Assembly: GCF_000004075.3 (NCBI RefSeq)
Contig: NC_026655.2
Span: 8,618,001-8,682,000, forward strand
Length of the DNA stretch: 64,000 nucleotides
Direction: 5' to 3'
DNA from: Cucumis sativus
Lineage: Eukaryota > Streptophyta > Magnoliopsida > Cucurbitales > Cucurbitaceae
The translations under genes and the position numbers were made by a program. The notes under the pieces were generated by a model. It was not told the origin of the DNA and ran no database searches. It saw only the letters and a list, made by a program, of their open reading frames with translations. Positions 11,573 to 23,231 of this stretch are shown here, piece by piece; the first letter of the stretch is position 1, and each line of letters opens with the position of its first letter.

Positions 11573-12690
11573 GAGAAAGACGTTCTTTAGAACCTTGTAG
11601 TTTCATTTAAACCATTTGTTGGTTATTTGTATATGTTTCATTTGTTTTTTTTTTTTGCAAGATTGTTTGAAAATGTGACACCTTCATTATTAAGAAAAAT
11701 ACTCTTGCGTCTATTTGTAGCCATCCACAATGTCACAAAAAAATATTTATGGAGCAGAATACCAAACAATAAAACAAAGAAAAAAATAACACACGGATTG
11801 TTGTACCACATGACAATTGAGTTTAACCACGTTTATTGTTTGGAGGATTACTCAACGAAAAGAAATTTATTAAAGAGTTAGGATGAAACCGTATTTGATA
11901 TTTTCTTTACACGTGTTTTTCTAAACTCTAATAGTACCAACTCACACGTGTGTCTAACTCAATGGTAATAAAATAATTTAAAATTGAAAAAATGAGCAAA
12001 CCGATCATATTAAGCCCTATCACGGAGATTGGATTGTAAGAGATTTAAAACACGAAAATCTTTTAATATAGCCAAATCTTTTAATAAAATTAAGTCATAT
12101 CACATCTATTTAGTATATGGTAAATATGACAAAATTTATTAATAATCTTAGACAAATAAAGGATGATGTTAATTTATTTTTATAAATACCAAAATTACCC
12201 CTTTCCTACCCCCAACCTAATGGAATTGGAATAATGCAATTAATCTTTCAAAATACAATTAAACTATAATCTCTTATGCAATTAACTACAAAATTTATCT
12301 TCTTCCTTTTTCAATTCTTAGTTTTAATTATGTTTTTTTAGTATAAAAATATAACACATTTTAGTTCTTAATTAAAAAAAATATCATTAAGGTACTTTTT
12401 ACAAGATTGGTTGGAAGCCTTATAATTCTGTTTATTATTGATTATTAATCATTAGTGTACTGTTTATAATAAATAGCTATTATATTAAAAAGTGGAAGGT
12501 AAATTAATAATAGAAAATTTGCACTAGACATCAAAATCTTTCAATAAAATTAAGTCTATATCACCTCTCTATTTAGTATAATATGGTAAAAAATATTAAT
12601 AATATTGGATAAATAAAAAATGATAATTTATTTTTATAGATATCAAAGTTACACTCTTTCCTTCCTCCTAATCTTATCAGATAAAAAAGA
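11573..12690. other. Intergenic DNA with a duplicated AT-rich block
   Basis: No gene is supported. An AT-rich block at about 12060-12215 (words AATCTTTTAATAAAATTAAGTC, TTTAGTATATGGTAAA and TTTATTTTTATAAATACCAAA) recurs in diverged form at about 12530-12675. The two copies are direct repeats. The second ends next to the J-domain pseudogene. Confidence 0.6.
12060..12675 (+). repeat. Diverged direct repeats (12060-12215 and 12530-12675)
   Basis: Both copies share the order AATAAAATTAAGTC, TATCAC, TATTTAGTAT, TATGGTAAA, TTAATAATnTT, AATAAA, GATGATnTTAATTTATTTTTATA and a run ending in CCTTTCCT/CTTTCCTTCC. Identity looks well below 90 percent by eye. They could be ends of a degenerate insertion or a simple segmental duplication. 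Confidence 0.5.
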
Positions 12691-13028
12691 TACACTTTCT
12701 CTACGTGCTTGAACAACTCCTTGGAATCGAAATAAGGATTGGAAGCAACAGTAGACTGAGCTTCTTGTATTGTTTTCTTAGTATGTTGGTGTGAGCGAAT
12801 GACTCCACTTGAAGAATCTAGTATCAATTGTCTAGAGAGTTGGCGATGTACAAATCAAAGAATCTGAAAGGAAGTGAGCATTTCGGTGGGGCCGTTAAGG
12901 TTTGGATCAAGGTGATGGGCTCGCTTGGTGTACTTAAGAGCATACTTGAGATTGAAATCTTTGAACCTCTTCTCTGCCAGTCCTCTAAGACTTCAAGCTT
13001 CTGATTTCTTTTCTGTTACTCTATTCAT
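12691..13028 (-). pseudogene. Truncated DnaJ (J-domain, DUF3444-type) pseudogene
   Basis: Read on the minus strand from an ATG at 13028, the sequence resembles the N-terminus of plant J-domain proteins with a DUF3444 region. Recognisable pieces are LAEKRFKDFNLKYALKYTKR, AHHLDPNL, an altered FQIL segment, then a J-domain piece with RKQYKKLSLLLL and a distorted PYFDSKELFKHV. It is broken: an in-frame TGA follows residue 11, another stop lies in the middle, and the frame shifts at the J-domain. The invariant HPD motif that should follow LLL is missing, and the rest of the gene is absent. It ends next to the second copy of a direct repeat. It is very unlikely to make a functional co-chaperone. 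Confidence 0.8.
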
Positions 13029-15299
13029 ATTGGCAGAGCAGCGACAACGATTGCAGAGGAGGAAGTTCTTAATCGGATCTTGCTTATTTCATAATACAAA
13101 TGAGGAAAAAGAGAGAGGTATCACGTGGAGCTCTAATCCACTTTATTGGAATAGAAAAATTCGTGATAATCAGAAAGTAATTAGGTAACATTTGGAATGT
13201 AATTATATGAAAATTAGAATGCAATCAAATTAAATGATTATTTTAAAAGGCTAACTAAAATAGAAAAAATAAAATAAAAAGTAGAATGTAACAATCATAT
13301 GGTAATCAAATGTCTATTTCAAAAGAACTAATCAAATAACAATCAAAAGGTAATCAAGTGATACTATCTCAGAATTTTGTCATTGTGGTTAAGCTTCCAA
13401 TGGTCATTTTTCATAGTAGCAATATGAGATTATTGATAATGTTATGTAGATTAAAAAATGAAGAATAATTAGAAACTACATAGAAATTTACAAAAAAAAA
13501 AAAATAATAAAGTAAGGTAATTAGATGAAAATCATAATGTAATAGAAAAAATCTTTAGCAATTAAAAAAAAAATGGAAGGTAATCATATTGTAATATGAT
13601 AATAATCAGAAGCTACTTAATAATGGATAAAAGGTGGAAGATAATGAGATGATTATCGATAAACTACTTAGTAATTATAAAAAAGAAGAAAGATTAGTAG
13701 ATAGTAAATGATATCATATTAAATTAAGTAATAATGAGATGATAAATCAAAATTATCAACAATTAGATAATAATGTACACCAAATAACAATAAGATAATA
13801 ACGATTAGGGGTCATTTGACGCGCAACTTTGGAATCAAATATTTGAAAATTAAATGACTGTGGGCTTATTTGATAGAGTTATGATGCTTGGAAATTACAA
13901 ATGCATGTGTTTGGGGTGTAGGAATTAGTAATTAGGATTTCTAATGTTTGTGTTTGGGGTGTTGGTTTTGAATTCCCAGACTTAGCTAATCTTTTTTTTT
14001 TACCCATTGTACATCCTAAACTTATCATGTATAAAATTTTTAATTGATTTTTTAAAATATTTTGTACCTATAATTCAATTTCATGATTTATTAATTTTTA
14101 GGATTTTTTTAAAAAATAATGTGTTTTGCGTAAATATTTTAAAAAATAGGATTGTTTAATAAGAAATTATAAGAATAACGTTGTTTTCAAAACTATTCTA
14201 AAAAATAAGTGTTTTTTTAAAATTGGATGAAGTTTACAAAAATTTCAGCTAAGCAAAACATTAAAAAGCGTCTAATAGCTAAGTTTCAAAATAAGCATAA
14301 CAAAAGGGTCATCCAAACGTAAAGTTAAGTAGAGTTATATGATAGTTATATTTTGTCAATTAACATTGGTCTTTAAATCATAAAACATATGGCTCGGTTC
14401 TATAAAGGGTTAGACGAGGAGAAGATGGGGCTTGAAAAATTGGGGAAATTGCTGGACCAAAATCGATACGGATTGAAGCGCAATGCTGGGTCGGATAGTC
14501 TACTGACAGCTTCTTCACATTTAGAATGATACAAAGCTTTGATTTGGATTCCAAGATATCAAGATTTATCATCACATTTGGTTCAAATCCCTTATGGCGT
14601 CGCCCCGCGTTTGCTCCAATTTCTTACGCCATCCCATTTGCTCCAATTTCTTCTTACATTACGTATCACTCATTTATTAGTGTAATTTGTAAGAATCTTT
14701 TTTTTTTTTTAGTGTAATTCATTCTGTTTAATGGAATAGATTAAAAAACAAGCAGCCTCTGCACAATTAGCAGATTTTGTTTATAGTTGAGATTTGATTT
14801 GATAACGACCCATTAATATCTAATTAACAAAAATTCTGTTGGCTTATCATATGCTTTAATTTTGGGGTTACTAACTTCCTAGACTACAATGCTTTGACTT
14901 TATTACATTATTTAAGTATTGAATCACTAAACATTAGGGATCATTGTAGTTGTTAATGACAGTTTTGATGGAAGGATGTGTGACCTTTTTGTTATTTAAG
15001 TGAAGTCAAAAGAAGAGAATATATGTCAATGCCATAATCCCAAGTAATTAATGATAATTACTTAATGCTCTATTAATTTCCCTTCAATCACAAATATGAT
15101 ACATAAACATCACAAAACAACAAACCATATATGTAATTCAACTGCAAACCTGAAACAGAGTATAGCATATATAATCTGATTTACCACTTAGTCAATCATA
15201 TAATGTTAGTTTTTCATGTATATATTATATAAGGAGCATAAAGTTGATGAGAACTCAAACTCTCTTAGGTTGGGTCTACGTTAAAGTTGTTGGTGCTTC
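13029..15299. other. Intergenic AT-rich DNA
   Basis: No gene is supported in about 2.3 kb. From 13180 to 13800 the plus strand is full of degenerate GTAATCA/ATCATATGGTAATC words, roughly the complement of the repeat at 775-1320. A stretch with two copies of GTGTTTGGGGTG near 13900-13965 may be part of an old transposon. The remainder, including the likely 3' end of the shugoshin gene, shows nothing distinctive. Confidence 0.6.
13180..13800. repeat. Degenerate GTAATCA-rich repeat
   Basis: Words such as GGTAATCATATTGTAAT, AATCATATGGTAATCAAATG and ATAATGAGATGATAA recur irregularly. The pattern resembles the reverse complement of the TGATT-rich segment in the first 1.3 kb. Unit boundaries are not clear enough to define a family. 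Confidence 0.4.
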
Positions 15300-18200
15300 T
15301 CATTCTTGTCTTCTTAATTTAATGTTGAGACGAGATTCTTTATAAGATCTAATTTTTTCAGCTGCTCGGCGTAATGGCCTTCCAATTGAAGTTCTTTGCA
15401 AAGCTGAAACTTCTTCAGATCTGGGGGAGGATGGTGAGTTCTTTTCTTTTTCACCAGCGATAAGTTTTATGTCTTCAATTTCAAACAACTTCTCTTCAAG
15501 GTCCCTCACTTGATGTCTAAATCTACTAGAGTGCCTTCTTACACAATGCCTGAAAATACATAAATATGTAAACCAAATAGTTGAAACCCTTCCTAGTTTG
15601 CTGCTTGATAATCATTTGGTTTTTCAAAATTCAACTTGTTTTCTCATCCTTTTCTTTGCGTATGGTCTTCATTTTTCTTACAAGAACATTTGAATAGTCG
15701 AATTCTTGAAACCAAAACAAGTTCTTAAAGACCATCCTTTTAGAAAAAATAATGGTATTTATTTTGTGCAGAGGCAGGAGAGTGCACCCTTAAATCAAAG
15801 TATTGTGCGTTTGAGCTAAGTTAAAAGCTTGTCGTGTATTTTAAAAAACATTTATAGAACCAAAAGTTAAGGTCCTGTTTAGTGACCATTTGAGTTTTGA
15901 AAAGTAAGCATATTTCCTAATGTTTTGATCCTTTTTAGTAAAAGAGTTGAGTTCTTAGCCAAATTCAAAAAACAAACAAGTCTTTAATACTACTTTTTTT
16001 AGTTTTTTAATTTTTTGAGAAGATTGAGACAAATTATACTAAGCAAGAAGTTAGAGGTGGAAGATGTATTTGTAAAACTAAAAACTAAAAACCAAATGGT
16101 TATCAAACATGTAAAAATTGGAAACAATCATGCACAAATATGGTTATGTATATAAAACGTGTGCAGGACTGACTAACCTCTTGTTCACAACTTTCTGTTT
16201 ATCAACCACTGTTGAGTATGAAGTTGAAGGGCTCATAGCTGCATTGGTCAAAGTGCCATTAGTTTTCAACCAAAACAATAAGTAAGATAAGTAGAAGAAT
16301 AAACAGAGAAAGGGAATGATAGTATACATAGTGTCAATATCTCATCAGTTTCAATAAATGTGTAAAATCAGAGTAATATGACGGTTCTGAGGGCAAGCCA
16401 AAAAGGAGTTAAGAAGTGTTTTAGTGTGTTGTATGAGAAAGGATTCATGGAGAAGCATTTTATCAAAAGCAATTTCAGAAAAGTAAACTTAAGATCAAAT
16501 AATTTCTTGTGGAAAGTTTTTTACTGAGACCCCATTGGGTAATATTGCAATCAAAGTACTATAATTCCAAATTCAAACACTAATCCCCTAAACCTTAAAT
16601 TGTTGGAATCAAAGTTGCTAATTCTTGGTCCCAAAATAACAAACCCTTTACACAGTTTCTATATATCGTTTCATGAAAACTTACATTTACTTCTAGTTCT
16701 TCCAGGAGGCTTTATATTTCCATTGCCAGATTTGGTGTCAGTATTAACAATTGCAAGTGAAGGTTGCCCTGTTGCCTTCTCTCCTTCCTGGAGGCAGGAA
16801 AATAGGTGAAGTTATCTAAAATATTTGTGAGCAATGTGTGAGGACTAAGCACAATAATAAATCAGATACCTTGAAAAGAAAAAAAGAAATCACCAAATTA
16901 CCTGCCATTCAGAATTTCTATTATTCATCTCTGCTTTACCCTGTCAGAATATAAAGTCATTGTTCATCAATGAGAATTGGTTCAGTATTTTTCATAAAAC
17001 TAGCTTATCTAAATTGTTTAAACTTTGATCTCCCCTCAAAGCCTAGTTGGTTCTTGTTTGTAAAGAAGTGTTGTTATTGTACACGTAGCTGCTATAATGT
17101 CTCATTTGTGCTGAATGTGCTGATCCCTTTAATAATTAGAATCTTTTCTACCAATCTATAAGAATGCATTGTAAGAACTTATTTATTTCTATTCTTGGTT
17201 TGTAAGCTCTTTTTAGTTCATTATTTTCCTCATGATTAAATAACAAATTTAGTCAGCAAATTTGGATAATAATTTTATTCTGGGTAAATTTGGACTCTAG
17301 AAGAATCAGATTCAACTGAAACAAAAGATAAAATATTGAGCTGAGGCTCATGAGGAGTACCCTTGACTCGCGATGAGGCTAAGGGAAACCCCTTTTGGTT
17401 CAAGAGTGGACGCACCCATAGCCAAAGAGGAGAGGGAAATAAGTTTTTTCTCATCTCGAAAAACTTTAACTATAGACCTCATGCACTGAACGTGTTGTGC
17501 CAAGATATGCAACTAGTGCCTAAACTCTCCTTGTTTTACGACTTCGCTAAATTAAAAATTCACTATTGCTATCATGTGAAGGTCATGTTCAACCCCATTA
17601 GGAGTTTGGCATTATATAGTTCTAAACATTGGAATGTGATTCTACCAAATCTTTATCATTAGATCACAGAAAGATTAGGAACTAAGTAAAATAAATGTCC
17701 CTGCTAGTAAGAGTCTTAAGATAATACCTCTACAGTCAAACGCTTTGCCCTTAGCAAAGCCTCCTTGCATTCAATCTCATGCTCCAGTGATTTTATCTAC
17801 AACACATCAGTAACAAATTATTGACCATCACATAGAAATAAATGCATTATGCACCAAGAAATCAATTCAAGACATTTTGAAACTTACTCTCTTTCTCCCT
17901 AAATTGATTTCCTGCAAAAGAAAAGCAGTGTGGTTATAATTAAATAATTATTAACAACACTCGTAAGAGGAATAACAAGAATTGTATATAATCTTACTGC
18001 TAAAAATCGACTGTTTGATTGAGCAAGATGCCAATTCTGAAGCTGCAGTTTCTGAATGCTTGCCCTAAGTTTCTCCAACTCAGCTTCACTCAGCTCAATT
18101 ATTTTACTGTTGAAACGTTTAGGAATTCTTTTTCAAGTTTCTGTTTCGATGGAAACTTCAAGACCTAATATTTAGGCTAAAGTAAGTTTCTAGGTCAATC

Positions 18201-20042
18201 AAAGAACTGCCCAACCATGAATAGCAGCAGTAAAGCTATTCTCATTCTTGATTCTAAAATAGCAAAAGTAAAATCAATTTCAGAGATTTCATGATGTAGA
18301 GTTTTTACTTTGGTGAAGTATTGGTTGATAGTTATAGTTATCTTCCTCTCAGCAATTGACAGGAGCTCATTCTGCAATCTTGCATCGTTTTTATTTGAGA
18401 AAAGTGAGGTGTTTCTCATGTCCAATGCTTTCTTTGGCATCTAAAAGATATTAATGTACTCCAATATTTAATCATCAACTGTAGTTTGTTTTAATTGGAA
18501 ACATTGCCTTCGCTATTTCATTTTATCATAAGGTGGATTCACTTCATTGCCTACTACAACATCTACAAATCTTGGGATTACAAATATTTTCCAATGCATG
18601 TAGACCAAGTTTCATAATTCTAAATGTCCAGCTTTTTTATTCCTCCAACAACTTGAAAGTCTCCCATCATCATGTAGTGACGAATTCACTCAACGAGTAG
18701 CTTTTTACTCAAACTCTCATGCTTTCTTTCTTCCTCTCTCTGCTTTTTGCTTTGCTTGCTTACTTAGATTTACCAATGAAGGCACAACCACTATTTATAA
18801 TGTGAGATCCTTAAAGCCTAACCAGGTGGATCTTTCTGGATTGATCTTGGCTCATAAATATTTAGATATTTTTGGTTTTCTTGTCTAAAGGAATTCTATT
18901 GGAACCTAAAGAAAATCTAGAATTTTTCTAAATTCTCCTTTTCAGATATTTATTTACATACTTCCAAAAAAATAATTCTAGAGATGTCTAATTTACACAC
19001 TAATATATCAAATTGGGGATACTTCAAGAATCTTCTAAACTAGTTATATTAGTTTAACTTTCTTTTTGCAAGCAACTCTTTAATAGGGTGTGACTTGTTA
19101 AAATATATTGCAACACTAACTAGTCTACAAGAATCCTGAAATATCCACAATGATATCGTTAGGGTGTAAATTAATTTTCTCTAGAATTATGTTGAAAGAT
19201 GTTAACAAATATCTAAAAAAAAATTTAGAAATATCATAGGTTTTCTTCAAGTTAAGAAATTATAGAATTTCTTTAGAAAATATAAAACCAAGAAATATCT
19301 AGAATAGTTAAAAAGTCTATAAATAGGGTTGTGTCTTCATTTGTGAACCAAACAAGCAAAGATTGTTAGAGAAAAAGTTTGAGTAAAAAGTGAGTGAGTG
19401 TGTAAGAGAATAAAAGTTAGAGAAAGAAAACAAGAGAGAGTTAGAGAAATAGTTTGAGAGAAAAGAAAGCGAGTGTCATGAGGGAGTAAAAGGATATTCT
19501 CTCCAAAGTGTCCATTTTTGCCATTTCTCAATAAAAGTTTTATTTTTCAAATAAATTGTCAAATTTCTTCATCAAGACTAACTGTATTTAAATTCTTAGG
19601 ATTGGACAAGTAAAATGAAAAATTCATTTATTAACCTATGAAATTAAGAGCCAGTGAAACAAGTAATGTAAAGAAAATTTATTGAAGACAACAAAATATG
19701 AAACAGAGAAGCAAAATCTAGAAGGATACTTCCTCTCCATGATAAGTTTCATAAGACCCATATTTTCCTGTTCCACAAATTAAAATCAAACCCAACAAAA
19801 GTCTCAGAAACAACAACTTGAAATTAAAGAAACAAGAAAACAACATTTAATTTAAAAATCTGAAAGAAGATGCAACAAAGAAACCAGATACTTACCTTCA
19901 CTAGCTGATCTATGACGCTTTTCTTCGGCTGCGAAGCTTCGGAAGAGTTTTCATCTTCAAGGTGAGATCTCATTGTTTTTGAATTCGTAATATCTGCAAG
20001 TTTGTTTCTCATTTTGCTTCCAATCGAAGATGTTTTTGCCAT
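15300..20042 (-). CDS. SGO: Shugoshin, nine exons, 279 aa
   Basis: Shugoshin protects centromeric cohesin by recruiting PP2A during meiosis and mitosis. Minus-strand exons: 20042-19896, 19767-19730, 18106-17998, 17911-17888, 17796-17728, 16940-16902, 16787-16685, 16238-16178 and 15549-15300. All have GT-AG borders, phases are consistent and the total is 840 nt including TGA. Residues 1-49 contain KLADITN, typical of plant shugoshins. Residues 50-135 form the conserved coiled coil (ENMGLMKLIMERN, KIIELSEAELEKLR, LQNWHLAQSNSRFLAEIN, LEHEIECKEALLRAK). The C-terminus has a basic SGO-type motif RRHSSRFRHQ (about 201-210) and the family ending RPLRRAAEKIRSYKE followed by LKLRR-like residues. At 279 aa it is shorter than Arabidopsis SGO1 and SGO2 as I recall them. 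Intron 2 (19729-18107) carries retrotransposon debris. Paralogue number is not assigned. Splice sites were chosen by eye from motif continuity. Confidence 0.92.
18195..18440 (-). mobile_element. Copia-type gag fragment inside shugoshin intron 2
   Basis: A minus-strand frame contains LLSIAERKITITINQYFTKVKTLHHEISEI, which resembles the gag segment of plant Ty1/copia elements (a short helix-rich stretch with QYFxKxKxLxxE). It ends after about 80 codons with no protease, integrase or reverse transcriptase following. It lies just downstream, in the minus sense, of an LTR-like block. I read it as a truncated copia remnant in the same strand as the host gene. Confidence 0.6.
18560..19075 (-). mobile_element. 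Degenerate LTR, minus orientation
   Basis: The reverse complement of this block aligns with the block at 19096-19574. Shared segments include AACTAGTnTAnAAGAnTCnTGAA, GTGTAAATTA, TCTCTAGAATTAT, AAATATCTnAAAA, the TATA region (TATAAATAG near 18790-18806) and CACAACC/AATGAAGnCACAAC downstream of it. It precedes the gag fragment at 18195-18440, so it is probably the 5' LTR of a decayed minus-strand copia element. Ends are approximate. Confidence 0.55.
19096..19574 (+). mobile_element. LTR-like block, plus orientation (possible solo LTR)
   Basis: It begins with TGTTA and ends with TCA. It has a TATA box (CTATAAATAGGG, about 19316-19327), a downstream GAGAGTTAGAG-rich segment and a polyadenylation-like AATAAAAG near 19529, all in order for an LTR read on the plus strand. 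The flanks are TGACT and AGACT, so a perfect target-site duplication is not present. It is head to head with the related minus-strand LTR next to it. No internal coding region follows on the plus strand. Confidence 0.55.
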
Positions 20043-20833
20043 TGCAAATAAAAAAAAATTGGCAACAAAATGGGGGGGGGTTTTATAGAGTTTATGATGA
20101 GAAAAATTTTTGGTTTTAAAGAGATATGAAAAGCCATGAATACAGAGAATTAAAGTTAGAAGGGAATAAAGGAAAAAGAAGATGTGATAAAGAGTTCAAA
20201 CTAAAGACGAAGCTGAAGAAGAAGGGAGGTCCGGGAAAACAACGGCTTTCCGAACCAAAAAGTTAAACGACACCTAATTTTGAACTTCTCCCACCCAATA
20301 TTTAAATATTTGAACGTTCCATTCAGAACCTTTCCTGAATTTGAGGAGTTTTTATTTTTTTACTCATATGCTCTCATTTTAGTTCTTTTCAAATATTGAA
20401 AAAATAGCTAAAATATTTACAAATACGCAAAGAACGTGCGATGTCTAGTCACACACACTTTGACGTTCAAGTCAGTTTAGTATTTTAGAGTAACTTGACA
20501 GTAGAGAAAATAGTGAATATTCAGGCATATTTGGACATATTCAAACGTACCTTCAACCAATAGTCTTGGTCGTTTATATAATTAACATAGTGATGTGTAA
20601 CCAATGCTTAGGTCATAATTACGCGTGCCTCTTGAACTTCCACAATGTTTGAGTTGATAATCAATGGGCAGTTTTACTACCATTATGACAAACCCATATG
20701 CTCCTAACGATTCTCTTTACGACACTTGTTCGTTCGAAATCCAAACGGTTTCACATTCAATGGCTCAAAGGTCTTCCTCTGTGGAACCTTTAAGCTCTTC
20801 TTGGTAGTGCTCTAGGAGTACTTTTCCTTGTAG

Positions 20834-21115
20834 GTTCTCATCTTAGGAAGTTAGGTTATCCCTAATAGATTTCCCTTCTATTGAGCTTCTCTTGGGAGGC
20901 TAGGTTCTCTCTAGTAAGTCCTCCTTCTGTAAGCTCCTCTTAGGAGACTAGGCTCTTCCTAGTGGATCCTCCTATGAGCTTTTCTTAGCAAAAGCTATGC
21001 AGATCCTTCTCCTCTGAGTTCCTCTTAGAAGGCTAGACTCTCCCTTGTGGATTCTCCTTATGTGGTTTTTAAGAAGCTAGTTTCTCCCTACTGGTTTTCC
21101 TTGTATGAGTTCAAA
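20834..21115 (+). repeat. Decayed tandem array, unit about 45-50 bp, six units
   Basis: Successive units follow the pattern TTCTCTTAGGAGGCTAGG, then TTCTCCCTAGT, then GGATTCTCCTT and TATGAGC, with substitutions and small gaps. I can place six, starting near 20834, 20885, 20932, 20979, 21018 and 21064. The array is more GC-rich than its surroundings. No coding frame runs through it. Confidence 0.6.
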
Positions 21116-21134
21116 TAAGGCTCTCTTAGACTTA

Positions 21135-21345
21135 CCTCATAAGTCCATTGAGCTATCACTAGCCTTGCTTATATTCATCTCATGGATCCACCAAGATTTT
21201 ATTGAGCTCACTTAAACTCACCTCATGGGTCGACTGACCCTCATAGGCCCATCGAGCTACCGTTGAGCTCGTCTAGCTAGGTTCACCTCATGAGTCCATC
21301 GAGCCCCTATTAGGCTCGATTAGGTTCTCCTATAGGTTTGTTTGA
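21135..21345 (+). repeat. Second degenerate repeat, CTCATnnGTCCATCGAGC motif
   Basis: The words ACCTCATAAGTCCATTGAGCT, ATCTCATGGATCCACC, ACCTCATGGGTCGACTGA, CTCATAGGCCCATCGAGCT and ACCTCATGAGTCCATCGAGC occur at intervals of about 30-70 bp. This array directly follows the 45-50 bp array and shares its higher GC content. The two may be parts of one mobile element or satellite. Confidence 0.5.
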
Positions 21346-23202
21346 GTAAGTTAAAATTCACCCACAACAAATATAATAAAATATTTGTCTACCGTAATTT
21401 ATATAAATAAATTGTAATATTTGTAAATATTTTCTAAAGCTGAGTGGTTTAAAATAATTTATTGAAATTAAGTATATAAAATTATTTCTAAGACTTATGT
21501 TCACCTAGTTGTTAAAGTTAGCTCTTCATTCTTTTGTAAAAGAAAGAAAAAACAAAAGTTATTCACATGCTTTTTCATTATCCTATCATCTTTGGAATCA
21601 ATTTTCAACATTGCTCTTTATAATTAAGATATATTTTATACATATAGTAATATATCTTTTTCACATTACCAAACTCATCTTCCAATTTTTCATATATTTG
21701 AATAATGTGACCACTTTTTAAAATTAAAGTTATTTTCCTTCATACTTAACAATTATAAATTATACAAAAAAAAATAATTAACAATTGTTTTTTATATAGT
21801 TATTATATCTAAAACACAATTGAAATCAAATATCTATTTGTTAAGACTAGTTTATACTTCCTCCCAATTATATGTTGTTGCAATCAAAAACTCTTATTTA
21901 TTGGACTTGTATACACAAATAATAAAAGATCTTGAATGCGGCATACATAGTAACATTTGTGTATTCAAAATTTTTATGGTCATCTTTATTATCCAAGAGA
22001 TGTACGTTTTTCATTTTGGTCTATGCCGCACAAAACCAACTTAAACACAATTGATAAATACTAAACAACATCTTGTACATCTTAACAAGTATTCCACGCC
22101 TCACTTTATGGATTAGTGGAAGGTTGTAGTGTACTAAATCTATTATCTTTTGTAATTGGGAAGCATCTTTTATGGGGCTAAATTGGAATGCTTTTCTTTG
22201 ACCTCTCCATCTTATTGTATTATTTTTCTCCTCTTGTTTTCTAACTCTCCTTATTTGAACTTCTATGTACTTATATTTTTTGAAATGCATCGACATTGGA
22301 ACAGCATGATGAAGGTAGTATGAGTTTGTATCAATCTAGTTGAAATATCATAGAGATAGCATAGATTACTTACTAGTTTTACTTTCATTCCTATCCTATT
22401 AAATAAAATGGTTTTTTTTTAAGATACTCTAAAACATGAGAGTTTTAATTTTCATATATTGAAGGCAAAACAAAATTAAAATTAAATTGCCGCCCTCCCC
22501 TTATTAAAAAAAAAGAAAAAGAATGTGTACTTCAACTTCTCGTTGGCATTGGCCGTTGAATGTACAAAGGACGGCTTTGATCTTATCCGTACATATTTGT
22601 TTTTTGTTTTCTTTGTTTTCTTTGTTTTCTGTTTTTTGATTCTTGTTTCTTTTAGTTTTATGGTTTCCGTACTTATCCAATCCTTGTGGTGATGATTTTA
22701 AGTCTTTCAAGTACTTTAATCAATCAATTCTACATTATATTTATTATGACTTAATTAAGGCACCCCTCTCTAATTCTTAATACTTATATTTAATGCAATA
22801 ATATATGTCCATAATATATATATATATTTAGTATTTTAATTACTTCATAATGTGTTTCTATATATTCTTTAAAATACCTAATTATTTCAGTTCAAATAAA
22901 ATTAAACTTTAACATATGAATTTCTTGTGTTATATAAATTCAATATGTCTTGTGGTAAGGAGAAGATGTGTCTACGTAAAATAAATAACCATGACTATGA
23001 TAGCTTTTTATGCAAATTTAAGAATGAAATAAAATCGAAAAGACTGCATTAATAAAATGAATACAAAAGAAAATAGAAACGAAATATGACGATGGTTAAT
23101 TAAAATAAATTATTAGTTTGGTAATTATGGGTTGTGTTTAGTTGTGAGAACTCGTTTTCTATTTCTTAAAATAACTAAATAACTAGATCAGAATAATGTC
23201 GG

Positions 23203-23231
23203 ATAAATAAAATAAAATAAAATAAAATAAA
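23203..23231 (+). repeat. Pentanucleotide microsatellite (ATAAA)n
   Basis: About five to six tandem copies of ATAAA are visible with no interruption. Confidence 0.9.

Noticed and set aside
17363-17662. 99-codon plus-strand frame within shugoshin intron 5
   Set aside because: It is antisense inside an intron, has no recognisable domain, and codon content looks random. It may be an insertion but has no visible element ends.
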